Source: Actinoallomurus soli (lineage in GTDB: Bacteria > Actinomycetota > Actinomycetes > Streptosporangiales > Streptosporangiaceae). From it: a DNA stretch of 64,000 nt. This document shows positions 17,073 through 26,760 of the stretch, in pieces; positions within the stretch are counted from its first letter, which is position 1, and each line of letters starts with the position of its first letter. Position numbers and translations under genes: made by a program. The notes under the pieces were generated by a model. That model saw only the letters and a program-made list of their open reading frames with translations, did no database searches and was not told where the DNA came from. The stretch covers positions 186,001 through 250,000 of the forward strand of contig NZ_JAMXMV010000002.1 in NCBI RefSeq assembly GCF_024055715.1, given 5' to 3'.

Positions 17073-17601
17073 CCTGTCCACGCCTTCCGTTGGCCGGGTT
17101 TAAGGGACGCCTGGCCCGAACGCTGCGGTTCTGGACCTGCATCCTCACCGTGAAATTGTCTCCCAGCGCCGAGCCGGGGCGCGCACCGACCCCTTTCGGG
17201 CCCGGCCTCGGCGACCATGCGGAGCCTCGTGGGAGCTCCGGGATTGAACGAGGCCGGCCGCGAGCCCACTGATCAACGTACGGGCCCGCCCTCGGCGTTC
17301 CCGCAGCGTCCGGGGTTGGTGGGCATGTCGGCGACGGCCGTCACAGGCATGCCCGCTAAACGGGCGTCTCTCCGATTTGGCGACACCTCCGGCATCGCGA
17401 ATAACAGCCTCGAAGCTGCCCTTAACCCCCAGCCTGCTCGAGAATGCGCCCTGCGGGCCATGCCCCCGCAGTCCCAGATCCCCTGTGGGGCAAGGGGTTC
17501 CGGGGAATCCGGCCGCCCCGGCGATCGGGCGATCATAAGTCCCGGGACATGGCAGGATCCATTGGGGTTGGGTCGGACGATCGAGAGACGGCGGCGACGA
17601 C
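17073..17601. other. Gene-free region with a strong hairpin
   Basis: I see no gene here. GCCGAGCCGGG (17168-17178) pairs with CCCGG-C-CTCGGC (17201-17212) with one bulged C and a 22-nt loop; it is not a tRNA. A smaller GCCCGC/GCGGGC-like hairpin lies near 17350. The region holds promoters for the leftward 47-aa gene and the rightward helicase-nuclease gene. Confidence 0.45.
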
Positions 17602-17604
17602 GTG

Positions 17605-20600
17605 ATGTTCTACGCGGACCTTCATATCCATTCGAAGTACTCCCGCGCCTGCAGCAAGGACTGTGACCTTGAACACTTGGCCTGGTGGGCCGGGCGCAAA
17701 GGCGTATCGGTCGTGGGCACCGGGGATTTCACGCATCCGGCGTGGATGGAGGAGCTGCGGCAGAACCTCGTTCCCGCCGAACCGGGGCTGTTCCGGCTGC
17801 GGCCCGAGCTGGAGCGGCGGGTGGCCCGTACACTACCGCCCGCCTGCCGGGCTCCGGTGCGCTTTCTGCTCTCCGTGGAGATCTCGACCATCTACAAAAA
17901 GGGTGAACGCACACGGAAGGTGCATCACCTTCTTTATGCTCCGACGTTCGAGGCGGCCGAGCGCATCACCGCCGCCCTGTCCCGCATCGGGAACCTGACC
18001 TCGGACGGGCGGCCCATCCTCGGCCTCGACTCCCGGCATCTGCTGGAGATCACGCTGCAGAGCGACCCCGGGTCCTACCTCATTCCGGCGCACGTGTGGA
18101 CCCCGTGGTTCTCGGTGCTGGGGTCGAAGTCCGGTTTCGACGCCGTCGCCGACTGCTACGACGACCTCGCGGACCACATCTTCGCCGTGGAGACCGGTCT
18201 GTCCTCCGACCCCCTGATGAACTGGCGGGTCGGATCGCTCGACCGGTACCGCCTCGTCAGCAACTCCGACGCGCATTCCCCGCCCGCGCTGGCCCGTGAG
18301 GCGTCGGCCTTCTCGACGGACCTGGACTACTACGCGCTGCGCGCGGCGCTGGAGACCGGTGAGGGGTACGCCGGCAGCGTCGAGTTCTTCCCCGAGGAGG
18401 GCAAGTACCACCTCGACGGGCACCGCAAGTGCGGCGTACGGCTGGAACCGGAGGAGACCAAGGCGCAGGACGGCCGCTGCCCGACCTGCGGCCGCCCGCT
18501 CACCGTAGGCGTGCTCTACCGCGTCGACGAACTCGCCGACCACCCGGAGGGACGCCGGCCCGAGGGCGCGGCGGACTTCCGCAACCTCATCCCCCTGCCG
18601 GAGATCGTCAGTGAGATCCACGGGGTCGGGCCGCGCTCGAAGTCCGTCCTGGGCAACATCGCCGAACTCGTGGCGGCCCTCGGGCCGGAGCTGGCGATCC
18701 TCGACGAGGTGCCGCTCGACGACGTGCGCCGCGCGGGCGGCGAGCTGCTGGGCGAGGCGATCGCCCGGCTGCGGCGGGGCGAGGTGATCCGCGAGGCCGG
18801 GTTCGACGGCGAGTACGGCGTGATCCGTCTCTTCGAGGCGGGCGAACTCCGCCGGGAGGGCAAGCGCGCCGTCGGCCTCATGGGCGCGCCCGACGACTCG
18901 GGCCTGTTCGACCTGCCCGAGCCGTCCGCCGCGCCCGCCGTACGGGGCGCGGCGCCGGTGGTCCGCGAACCCGGCCTGTTCGACGTTCCGGGCGCCGAGG
19001 ATCGTCCGTCTCCGCTCGAGAGCACCGCCCCCGCGCCCTCAGAGCCCCGTGAGGAGGTCGAGGAGGCCGTCCCCGACGATGAAACACCGATCGAGGGCCA
19101 ACAGGACATCCTGGAGGCCGTCGAGGCCGTCGAGGCCGACAGGGCCGACGAGGCCGACAGGGCCGACGAGGCCGTCGAGCGGCCGCTCCCGGCCGGGGAG
19201 GAGACGTCGGTCCTGGACGGGCTCGACCCGGACCAGCGCGCCGCGGCCGCTCATCCCGGCGGGCCACTGCTGATCATCGCGGGGCCCGGAACCGGCAAGA
19301 CCCGTACGCTGACGCACCGCATCGCCCACCTCGTCGGCGAGCGCGGCGTCCCGCCCGAGCGGTGCCTGGCGATCACGTTCACCCGCCGCGCCGCCGAGGA
19401 GATGCGCGAGCGCCTCGACGCCCTCCTGCCCGGCCGCGCCCGCCGGCTCACCGTGACGACCTTCCACGGCCTGGGCGCGTTGATCCTGCGGGAGCAGCAC
19501 ACCCGCGCCGGGCTGCCCGACGGCTTCCGGATCGCGGACGAGACCGACCGGCTCGAAATCGCGCGGGAGATGACCGGCTCGGACAAGGAGGCGCGGCGGC
19601 TGCTGGCCGAGTTCGACCGGCCGGAGGGCGACGGCGGGCGGGACGAGTCCGAGTCCCGCAGCGTGTTCGAGAAGCTGCTGCGCGAGCGCGGCCTGGCCGA
19701 CTTCACCGACCTGCTCCGCCTCCCCGTACGTCTCCTGGGCGAGGACCCCGAGCTGGCCGGGATCTACCGCGACCGCTGGCCGTGGATCAGCGTCGACGAG
19801 TACCAGGACGTCGACGAGACGCAGTACGCCCTCCTGCGCCTGCTGACCGGCCAGAGCCGAGGGGACGGCGGGCCGCCGACCGGGGAGAGCCCGGGGGATG
19901 AGAGGCCGGCCGGAGAGAGCACGGGGGACGGCGGGCCGACCGGGGAGAGCACGGCGGACGGCGGGCTGACCGCGATCGGTGACCCGGACCAGGCGATCTA
20001 CTCCTTCCGCGGCGCGGACGTCGGATTCTTCCTGCGCTTCCAGGAGGACTTCGCGGGCGCGACGACGGTCCAGCTGACCCGCAACTACCGGTCGGCGCCG
20101 GCGATCGTCGACGGAGCCGTGCGCGCGATCGCCGCCACCAGCCTGGTGCCCGGCCGTACGCTCGTCCCGCAGCGGTCCGGCGACCGGCTCATCCAGGTGC
20201 ACGAGACCGCCGACGCGCAGGCGGAGGCCGACCACGTCGCCGGCACGATCGACCGGCTGCTGGGCGGGGCGTCCTTCCACTCGATGGACTCCGGGCGCTC
20301 CGACGGCCACCACACCGACCACCTGGACTTCTCCGACATCGCCGTGCTGTACCGCACCGACGCGCAGTCCGAGGCGGTGATGGAGGCGCTGACGCGGGCC
20401 GGCATGCCGTACCAGAAGCGCTCGCACGACCGGCTGCTGGGCCGGCCCTGTGTCCGGGAGCTCGCGCACGAGCTGCGGCACCACGGCGGTCCGCTGCGCG
20501 ACCGGCTCCGGGCCGCGACGGGCGTGCTCGCCGAGGTACACGACGAGGCGGTGCTGCGGTCGGCGGCCGAGCTGATGACGCCGCTCGCCGGCCGCCACGG

Positions 20601-20961
20601 CGAGGATCTGGAGGCGTTCCTGGGCGAGCTGGCCCTAGGCGCCGAGGTCGACGCGTACGACCCGCGTGCGGACCGGATCGCGCTGCTGACGCTGCACGCG
20701 GCCAAGGGGCTGGAGTTCCCGGTCGTGTTCGTCATCGGCTGTGAGGACGGGCTGCTGCCGCTGCGGCTGCCGGACAGCGACGAGGCGGAGGAGCGCCGGC
20801 TGTTCTTCGTCGGCATGACGCGGGCGCAGACGCACCTGTTCCTGTCGTCCACGCGCCGCCGGGAGCCCTCGCCGTTCCTGCGCGCGATCCCGGCCGAGCT
20901 GGTGACCCGCCCGGAGGCGGCCCGCCGCCGTCCCCGCGACCGGCAGCTACGGCTGCTCTGA
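17605..20961 (+). CDS. Fusion of EndoQ-like PHP endonuclease and UvrD/Rep helicase
   Basis: 1118 residues with two enzymes in one chain. Residues 1-420 match endonuclease Q, which nicks DNA 5' of deaminated bases: DLHIHSKYSRACSKD, GTGDFTHPAW, VSNSDAHSP, a zinc-finger-like KCG / CPTCGR pair, and the helical EIHGVGPRSKSV. Residues 421-535 are an acidic linker with repeated EADRAD. Residues 536-1118 form a superfamily 1 helicase: AGPGTGKTRTLT, ITFTRRAAEEMRERL, VDEYQDVDETQ, GDPDQAIYSFRGAD, LTRNYRS, TLHAAKGLEFPV, FVGMTRAQTHLFLS. A repetitive Gly/Glu/Ser insert (about 750-789) sits between motifs II and III. An in-frame GTG at 17602 is an alternative start. Repair of uracil or hypoxanthine lesions is inferred. 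Confidence 0.9.
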   Translation: MFYADLHIHSKYSRACSKDCDLEHLAWWAGRKGVSVVGTGDFTHPAWMEELRQNLVPAEPGLFRLRPELERRVARTLPPACRAPVRFLLSVEISTIYKKGERTRKVHHLLYAPTFEAAERITAALSRIGNLTSDGRPILGLDSRHLLEITLQSDPGSYLIPAHVWTPWFSVLGSKSGFDAVADCYDDLADHIFAVETGLSSDPLMNWRVGSLDRYRLVSNSDAHSPPALAREASAFSTDLDYYALRAALETGEGYAGSVEFFPEEGKYHLDGHRKCGVRLEPEETKAQDGRCPTCGRPLTVGVLYRVDELADHPEGRRPEGAADFRNLIPLPEIVSEIHGVGPRSKSVLGNIAELVAALGPELAILDEVPLDDVRRAGGELLGEAIARLRRGEVIREAGFDGEYGVIRLFEAGELRREGKRAVGLMGAPDDSGLFDLPEPSAAPAVRGAAPVVREPGLFDVPGAEDRPSPLESTAPAPSEPREEVEEAVPDDETPIEGQQDILEAVEAVEADRADEADRADEAVERPLPAGEETSVLDGLDPDQRAAAAHPGGPLLIIAGPGTGKTRTLTHRIAHLVGERGVPPERCLAITFTRRAAEEMRERLDALLPGRARRLTVTTFHGLGALILREQHTRAGLPDGFRIADETDRLEIAREMTGSDKEARRLLAEFDRPEGDGGRDESESRSVFEKLLRERGLADFTDLLRLPVRLLGEDPELAGIYRDRWPWISVDEYQDVDETQYALLRLLTGQSRGDGGPPTGESPGDERPAGESTGDGGPTGESTADGGLTAIGDPDQAIYSFRGADVGFFLRFQEDFAGATTVQLTRNYRSAPAIVDGAVRAIAATSLVPGRTLVPQRSGDRLIQVHETADAQAEADHVAGTIDRLLGGASFHSMDSGRSDGHHTDHLDFSDIAVLYRTDAQSEAVMEALTRAGMPYQKRSHDRLLGRPCVRELAHELRHHGGPLRDRLRAATGVLAEVHDEAVLRSAAELMTPLAGRHGEDLEAFLGELALGAEVDAYDPRADRIALLTLHAAKGLEFPVVFVIGCEDGLLPLRLPDSDEAEERRLFFVGMTRAQTHLFLSSTRRREPSPFLRAIPAELVTRPEAARRRPRDRQLRLL

Positions 20962-21519
20962 GCCGGGCTCGTCCACGAGGTAGGGGTCGCCGGGCTCCGC
21001 TTCCATCTCGCCGGGCTCCGCTTCCACGGGGCCCGGCGAGGACGGCTCTTCCTCGGGCCCCGGCGCGGGCGATCGTACGTCGAGCACCAGCGTGCCGGCC
21101 GCGCGGTCGTGCAGGGCCTGGCGGTAGGAGCCCTCGAACAGCAGGCCGTTCTCGGCCAGCCAGAAGATCCCGGCGAGGATGTTCAGGACCGGTACGGGGC
21201 GCGCGGCGGGCGGCAGGGTGTAGATCGCCGTCCGGACGAGCGCCTGCACCACCGTCGGCCGCTCCCCCGTCACCGAGATCACCCGCAGCCCGGTGAGACG
21301 CTTGCCGACCGTACGGCCCCAGATCGCCACCTGCACCGCCTCGTACAGGAAGAAGGCCACCGCGAAGGCGAGGGGGGCGACGACGCGCTGCGCGGTCTCG
21401 CGAGGGAACAACTCGGTCGCGCCCAGACCGATGGGCACGCCGACGATGAGGATGTCGATGATCCGGGCGACCAGCCGCTGGGACGGCTCGGCGACCGCGC
21501 CGACGCCCTCCTCGGTCAT
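20947..21519 (-). CDS. RDD family membrane protein
   Basis: 190-residue inner-membrane protein with the RDD domain at residues 12-150. QRLVARIIDILIVG opens the first helix (Arg and Asp of the RDD signature), and WGRTVGKRLTGLRVI and LHDRAAGTLVL complete it. An acidic Pro/Glu-rich cytosolic tail follows. Its start overlaps the stop of the upstream RDD gene (ATGA, 21516-21519), so translation is coupled. Its 3' end overlaps the convergent helicase gene by 15 bp. RDD proteins are proposed transporters or ion antiporters, but the substrate here is unknown. Confidence 0.88.
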   Translation of the reverse strand: MTEEGVGAVAEPSQRLVARIIDILIVGVPIGLGATELFPRETAQRVVAPLAFAVAFFLYEAVQVAIWGRTVGKRLTGLRVISVTGERPTVVQALVRTAIYTLPPAARPVPVLNILAGIFWLAENGLLFEGSYRQALHDRAAGTLVLDVRSPAPGPEEEPSSPGPVEAEPGEMEAEPGDPYLVDEPGSEQP

Positions 21520-22151
21520 TCGTCCGCGAACTCTCGGTCGTCGACCACGACGGTGGCCGCCAGCCGGTCGTGCAGCCCCTGATGCAGGGGCTGGTCCCAG
21601 ATCGCCCAGAGGTACGCCATCACGGTGCCCACTCCGCAGCCGAAGAGATAGACGACGTTGTTGACCGCCGCGCGGGCCGACGCGCGGGCCGGGGTCAGGG
21701 GCTCGCCGGTCTCACCGACCACGCGGAGCCGCAGCACCCGCTTGCCGAGCGTCTGCCCCCAGAGCGCGAGCTGCACCGCCTCGTACCCGAACGGGAGGAT
21801 CCCCAGGACGAGGATCCAGCCGACGATGGCGGTGCCGGACCAGATGCCGCCGCCGTTCTTGACGTGGCTGCCCGGCTCGTTGAGCCCCACCGCCGCGATC
21901 ATGAAGGGGAGGATGAGCGCGAACCCGACCACCCCGAGCAGCCCCGCGTCGATCAGCCGCGCGGCGGCCCGCCGCGCGATCGGGGCCAGCAGCAGCTCCG
22001 CGGGCGGCTCCTGCCCGCCGTACGCGCCGCCGTCGTCGTACGCGCCCTGGCCGCCGTACTCGTCCCGGCCGCCGTAGCCGTCCTGGCGGCCGTACGCGCT
22101 CTGACCGCCGTAGCCGCTCTGGTCGCCGTACGACGGGTAGGCCTCGCTCAT
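21516..22151 (-). CDS. RDD family membrane protein with Gly/Tyr-rich N-terminus
   Basis: 211-residue membrane protein. Residues 1-45 are a low-complexity cytosolic tail made of repeated YGG/YGGQ units. The RDD domain follows at 55-205: RRAAARLIDAGLLGVV, WGQTLGKRVLRLRVV and LHDRLAATVVV. It overlaps argA upstream and the second RDD gene downstream by ATGA junctions, so all three form one coupled operon. The two RDD proteins may work as a heteromer. Substrate unknown. Confidence 0.87.
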   Translation of the reverse strand: MSEAYPSYGDQSGYGGQSAYGRQDGYGGRDEYGGQGAYDDGGAYGGQEPPAELLLAPIARRAAARLIDAGLLGVVGFALILPFMIAAVGLNEPGSHVKNGGGIWSGTAIVGWILVLGILPFGYEAVQLALWGQTLGKRVLRLRVVGETGEPLTPARASARAAVNNVVYLFGCGVGTVMAYLWAIWDQPLHQGLHDRLAATVVVDDREFADE

Positions 22152-22663
22152 CGATCACCTTCCAGGTGCAGCAGCATCCGCGTGTTGCCCAGGGTGTTCG
22201 GCTTGACCCGCTCCAGGTCGAGGAACTCCGCCACGCCGTCGTCGTAGCTGCGCAGCAACTCCTCGTACACCTCAGGAGAGACCGGCGTGCCCTTGAGGCG
22301 CTCGAACCCGTGCCGGGCGAAGAACTCCACCTCGAACGTCAGGCAGAACACCCGGCGTACCCCCAGCTCGCGCGCGGTGTCGAGCAGCCGCGCGACGATC
22401 CGGTGCCCCACGCCATGCCCACGCCGGGACGGATCGACGGCCACCGAACGGACCTCGGCGAGATCCTCCCACATGACGTGGAGGGCGCCGCATCCCACGA
22501 TCTCACCGCTCGCCCGGTCCTCCGCCACCCAGAACTCCTGAACGTCCTCGAACAGGGTGACGGTCGTCTTCTCCAGCAGGCGGCCCGGCCCGGAGTACAG
22601 GTCGATGAGCCGCCGGATCGCCCGGACGTCGCTGACGCGGGCACGGCGGGTCGCTATATCCAC
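22148..22663 (-). CDS. argA: Amino-acid N-acetyltransferase (N-acetylglutamate synthase, actinobacterial type)
   Basis: 171-residue GNAT enzyme matching the short actinobacterial N-acetylglutamate synthase (Rv2747 type), the first step of arginine biosynthesis. Matching stretches are LLEKTTVTLFEDVQEFWVAE, VGCGALHVMW, the acetyl-CoA loop RRGHGVGHRIV, FCLTFEVEFFARHGF, and the C-terminal EFLDLERVKPNTLGNTRMLL. It is cytosolic. It is the first gene of a coupled argA-RDD-RDD operon, which would link arginine synthesis to two putative transporters. The other arg genes are not in this window. Confidence 0.92.
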   Translation of the reverse strand: MDIATRRARVSDVRAIRRLIDLYSGPGRLLEKTTVTLFEDVQEFWVAEDRASGEIVGCGALHVMWEDLAEVRSVAVDPSRRGHGVGHRIVARLLDTARELGVRRVFCLTFEVEFFARHGFERLKGTPVSPEVYEELLRSYDDGVAEFLDLERVKPNTLGNTRMLLHLEGDR

Positions 22664-22696
22664 GAACAGGGAACCCTAGTCGTTAGGGCCCACTGG

Positions 22697-22927
22697 TCAG
22701 ATCAGCTGCCGCCGCGCCGCCCAGACAACGGCCTCGATGGGGGTGTTCACGTCGAGCCGGTCACAGATCGATCGCAGCCTCCTCCGCAGGGTGCGCGCGC
22801 TGAGCTCGAGCTTCCGCGCCGCCACATCTGCGGTGACGCCTGTGGCGATCTGCGCGAGCAAGCGGAGCTCGTCCTCGCTCAGACGCGGATCGTCGGTGCC
22901 ACGGCGTGCGAGTGTGGCCTGTTCCAC
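22697..22927 (-). CDS. Short LuxR-type helix-turn-helix protein
   Basis: 76 residues that consist almost only of a LuxR/GerE-like DNA-binding domain: LSEDELRLLAQIATGVTADVAARKLELSARTLRRRLRSICDRL, ending NTPIEAVVWAARRQLI. No receiver or sensor domain is attached. I chose the GTG at 22925-22927 because GGGAGG lies 5 nt upstream; an ATG five codons earlier is possible, and longer extensions are Pro/Ala-rich and unlikely. Single-domain regulators of this kind are common in actinomycetes. The target is unknown. Confidence 0.78.
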   Translation of the reverse strand: MEQATLARRGTDDPRLSEDELRLLAQIATGVTADVAARKLELSARTLRRRLRSICDRLDVNTPIEAVVWAARRQLI

Positions 22928-23392
22928 TCCGTCCTCCCTCATCCCGGGTGATGGCTGCGGGGGTGCGGCGACCGCCGCATGGGCACGGGTAGGCGAAGGC
23001 GCACTTGACCGGAGTTGGCCGCCCGCCCGCATGAGGATGCGCGACGCGGGAACTCCGGGTAACGATTCATACGTTGGAGAGTTGAGCGGGAACGTCGCCT
23101 CGGGTGCACGAGGGAACGTCCCGGCGGCGTTGCCGGGACCGATTTCGGCGTGTCCGGGTGGGGTCATGTGTGCGCCCTCGCCCCCATCCTTTCGCGCAGC
23201 GATCCGGCAAGATCGTGAATCGTTTCAAGGTACGCTCCGCTCCGGAACGCTAAGCGGCCGTCTTCCGAGCGTCAAGGGTTGGCATGTTACGCCGCGTACG
23301 CCGTCGTATCCGTTCCGCTACATAACACATCGGCCACAGTTGTTCACCCTCGTCGACCTGCGGAAATCGGTCTCACCGGGAAGGTGGAAGCG
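22928..23392. other. Divergent regulatory region, no gene
   Basis: Separates the leftward short HTH gene from the rightward LacI gene. Apart from the operator-like site at 23216-23227 I see no gene. The segment 23200-23340 is less GC-rich than its surroundings, as expected for a promoter. Confidence 0.5.
23216..23227. promoter_or_regulatory. LacI-family operator candidate
   Basis: TGAATCGTTTCA has TGAA/TTCA arms around a CG-containing centre, the layout of LacI/GalR-family operators. It lies 166 bp upstream of the LacI gene start, so autoregulation is possible. Confidence 0.4.
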
Positions 23393-24388
23393 TTGGCGCG
23401 CATCAGCATCCGAGATGTTGCGATCCATGCGGGGGTCTCGGTGGGCACGGTTTCGAATGTCCTTAATCGGCCAAACCTCGTGGCCGAAGCCACCCGCGAG
23501 CGCGTACAGGCCTCCATCGGCGAGCTCGGTTTCGTGCGCAACGAGACCGCGCGGCAGCTCCGGCAGGGGCGAGGGCACATCCTCGGCGTGGTCCTGCCGA
23601 CCATGTCCAACCCGCATTTCACGGAGGTCGGCCGGGCCGCCGAGGAGGCGATGAACGCCGACGGGTTCGACGCGCTGTGGTGCACGAGCGACGGCTCCCG
23701 CGCGAAGGAGCAGCGCTGCCTCGACTTCCTCGAGGAACAGAACGTCTCGGGCGTGCTCATCAGCCCGCTCGACCTCGACGAGGACCGCGTCGCCGAGCTC
23801 CACGGTCACGGCCTCGCCGTCGTGCTGCTCGACCGGGTCGGCGTCCGCGTCTGCTCCGTGGGGGCCGATCACCGGGCGGGCGGGGCGCTGGCCGCCCGCC
23901 ACCTGCTGACCCGGCGGCACCGCCGGCTGTTGTTCGTGACCGGCCCGCTGTCCGCCAGGCCGGTACGCGAGCGCCATCACGGCGCCGTACGCGCGGCGCT
24001 GAACGCCGGGCTGACCGAGCGCGACCTGACGACGTTCGAGCAGGCGGAGATGACCGCGGCGGCCGGCCAGGCGGCGGCGGTCCGGCTGCTCACGCTCGAC
24101 CCTCTGCCGACCGGCGTCTTCTGCGCCAACGACCTGCTCGCGCTGGGTCTGGTCAACGAACTCGTACGGGCCGGGGTGAAGGTGCCCGCGGAGATCAGCG
24201 TGGTCGGCTACGACGACATCGACCTGGCCGCGACCGCCGTCGTGCCGCTGACGACCGTACGCCAGCCGCGCGCGGAGCTCGGCCGTACCGCCACCGAACT
24301 CGCGCTCGCGGAGACCGGCGACCCGGAGCACCACGATCACCGGCAGGTCGTTCTTTCTCCCGAGCTCATCGTCCGCGAGTCCGCCTGA
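23393..24388 (+). CDS. LacI family transcriptional regulator
   Basis: 331-residue sugar-responsive repressor. The LacI helix-turn-helix covers residues 1-55 (ARISIRDVAIHAGVSVGTVSN, with VLNRP hinge start). A periplasmic-binding-protein-like effector domain covers 60-331 (GVVLPTMSNPHFTEV, GVFCANDLLALGLVNEL, ISVVGYDDIDLA). I chose the TTG at 23393 because GGGAAGG lies 8 nt upstream; the GTG at 23384 has its Shine-Dalgarno sequence too close. It converges on the msiK-like gene. It could regulate carbohydrate genes such as the GH44 gene, but nothing in the sequence proves that it is CebR. Confidence 0.92.
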   Translation: MARISIRDVAIHAGVSVGTVSNVLNRPNLVAEATRERVQASIGELGFVRNETARQLRQGRGHILGVVLPTMSNPHFTEVGRAAEEAMNADGFDALWCTSDGSRAKEQRCLDFLEEQNVSGVLISPLDLDEDRVAELHGHGLAVVLLDRVGVRVCSVGADHRAGGALAARHLLTRRHRRLLFVTGPLSARPVRERHHGAVRAALNAGLTERDLTTFEQAEMTAAAGQAAAVRLLTLDPLPTGVFCANDLLALGLVNELVRAGVKVPAEISVVGYDDIDLAATAVVPLTTVRQPRAELGRTATELALAETGDPEHHDHRQVVLSPELIVRESA

Positions 24389-24454
24389 GCGGCGTCGCCA
24401 CGGGCCGTCCGCCCGTGACGGCGTCGTCGGCGCGTCCGCCCGAACCTACGGCGA

Positions 24455-24483
24455 GGGCCTCCGCCCCCGAAGGGGGGAGGCCC
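24455..24483. terminator. Bidirectional terminator between lacI-like and msiK-like genes
   Basis: GGGCCTCC and GGAGGCCC pair as an 8-bp stem, with an inner CCCC/GGGG extension and a small bulge, between two convergent genes. Confidence 0.75.
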
Positions 24484-24496
24484 CGCGTTCGCTCGG

Positions 24497-25717
<1,221 letters not shown>

Positions 25718-25772
25718 AGGGGAATCCTCCGAGGATGCATCGCCGGTTAAAAGTGTCCACAACCATAGCCAG

Positions 25773-25790
25773 TGTTCGCATATATGAACA
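25773..25790. promoter_or_regulatory. IclR-type operator between msiK-like and iclR-like genes
   Basis: TGTTC-N8-GAACA inverted repeat with an AT-rich centre (GCATATAT). It lies in the only AT-rich part of the 160-bp divergent promoter region and could block both promoters. Confidence 0.62.
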
Positions 25791-25877
25791 AGGCCTACCC
25801 GGGACTAAGCTGTTCCCTGGCTCCGGCGTGGTCGCCGGGCCGCGCGTAAGCGCAGGCCAGGTGCCTCGGGAGGCTTC

Positions 25878-26645
25878 ATGGACGCATCTGAAAGGACCGC
25901 GCCGGGCGTCAAGTCCGCGACGCGGACCGTCGAGCTGCTCGACTTCTTCGCCCGCCAGGGCGGCATGTACAGCCTGACCGAGATCCAGCAGGAGCTCGGC
26001 TACCCCAAGAGCAGCCTGTACGCCCTCCTCCGAACCCTCGTGCAGCTCGGCTGGGTCGAGACCGACCCGACGGGGACGCTCTACCGCATCGGCATGCGGG
26101 CCCTGCTCGTCGGCGCCTCCTACATCGACGGCGACCCCGTCGTCGGCATGGCCCACGAGACGCTCGACTGGCTCGCGGAGGTCACCGGCGAGACCGTTCA
26201 CTTCGGCCGCCTCGACGACCATGACGTCGTGTACCTCTCCTCCCGCCCGTCCCGGCACAACCTGCGGCCCGTCATCCGGGTCGGCCGGCGCGTGCCGACG
26301 CACAGCACCTCACTCGGCAAGGCGCTGCTCGCCGACCACCCCGACCCGGCCCTCCCCGAGACCCTGGAGCGCCAGACCGAGCGCACGATCACCGACCGTG
26401 ACGCGCTCCGCGCCGAGCTTCGCCGCATCCGCGAACGCGGCCACGCCGCCGACCGCGAGGAGAACACCGTGGGCGTCTGCTGCTTCGGCGTCGTCCTGCG
26501 CCTCCAGCGGCCCGCGCGCGACGCGATCAGCGTGTCGATCCCGGCGATCCGCCTCAACGAGACCCGCGAACGCGAGATCTCGGCGCTCCTGCTCCAGGCC
26601 CGCGAGCGCATCGAGTACGCGGCGTACCACCTGATCCACCCCTGA
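25878..26645 (+). CDS. IclR family transcriptional regulator
   Basis: 255-residue regulator. The N-terminal winged helix covers residues 12-75 (KSATRTVELLDFFARQGG, with PKSSLYALLRTLVQLGW). The effector-binding IclR domain covers 90-250 and includes GRRVPTHSTSLGKALLAD and GVCCFGVVLR. The ATG has GGGAGG 5 nt upstream. It diverges from the sugar-importer ATPase gene and shares a palindrome with it. I infer control of that ATPase by a carbon-source signal. It is not preceded by metabolic genes that would reveal the ligand. Confidence 0.92.
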   Translation: MDASERTAPGVKSATRTVELLDFFARQGGMYSLTEIQQELGYPKSSLYALLRTLVQLGWVETDPTGTLYRIGMRALLVGASYIDGDPVVGMAHETLDWLAEVTGETVHFGRLDDHDVVYLSSRPSRHNLRPVIRVGRRVPTHSTSLGKALLADHPDPALPETLERQTERTITDRDALRAELRRIRERGHAADREENTVGVCCFGVVLRLQRPARDAISVSIPAIRLNETREREISALLLQARERIEYAAYHLIHP

Positions 26646-26677
26646 CCACGCCCGCCGCACCCCCGGCCCGCGTACCC

Positions 26678-26699
26678 CTACCTACGTGGTTCCAGGTAG
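26678..26699 (+). terminator. Hairpin downstream of iclR-like gene
   Basis: CTACCT (26678-26683) pairs with AGGTAG (26694-26699) across a 10-nt loop, 33 bp past the stop; AT-rich sequence with a T-run (26711-26715) follows shortly after. Confidence 0.45.
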
Positions 26700-26760
26700 T
26701 TAACCGGGTATTTTTCCCAATCCGGTAGCGCCAGCGGCACGGCATGCTCGTGAATGAGAA

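Noticed and set aside
17168-17212. tRNA-like structure before the helicase-nuclease gene
   Set aside because: Only one long hairpin forms; there are no D or T arms and no anticodon loop.
17217-17666. Open frames upstream of the EndoQ-UvrD gene
   Set aside because: No ribosome site, odd composition, and overlap with the real start.
23393-24388. Calling the LacI protein CebR
   Set aside because: A CebR box exists at 11708, but this regulator is 12 kb away and has no cellobiose transporter genes next to it; family membership cannot be told by eye.
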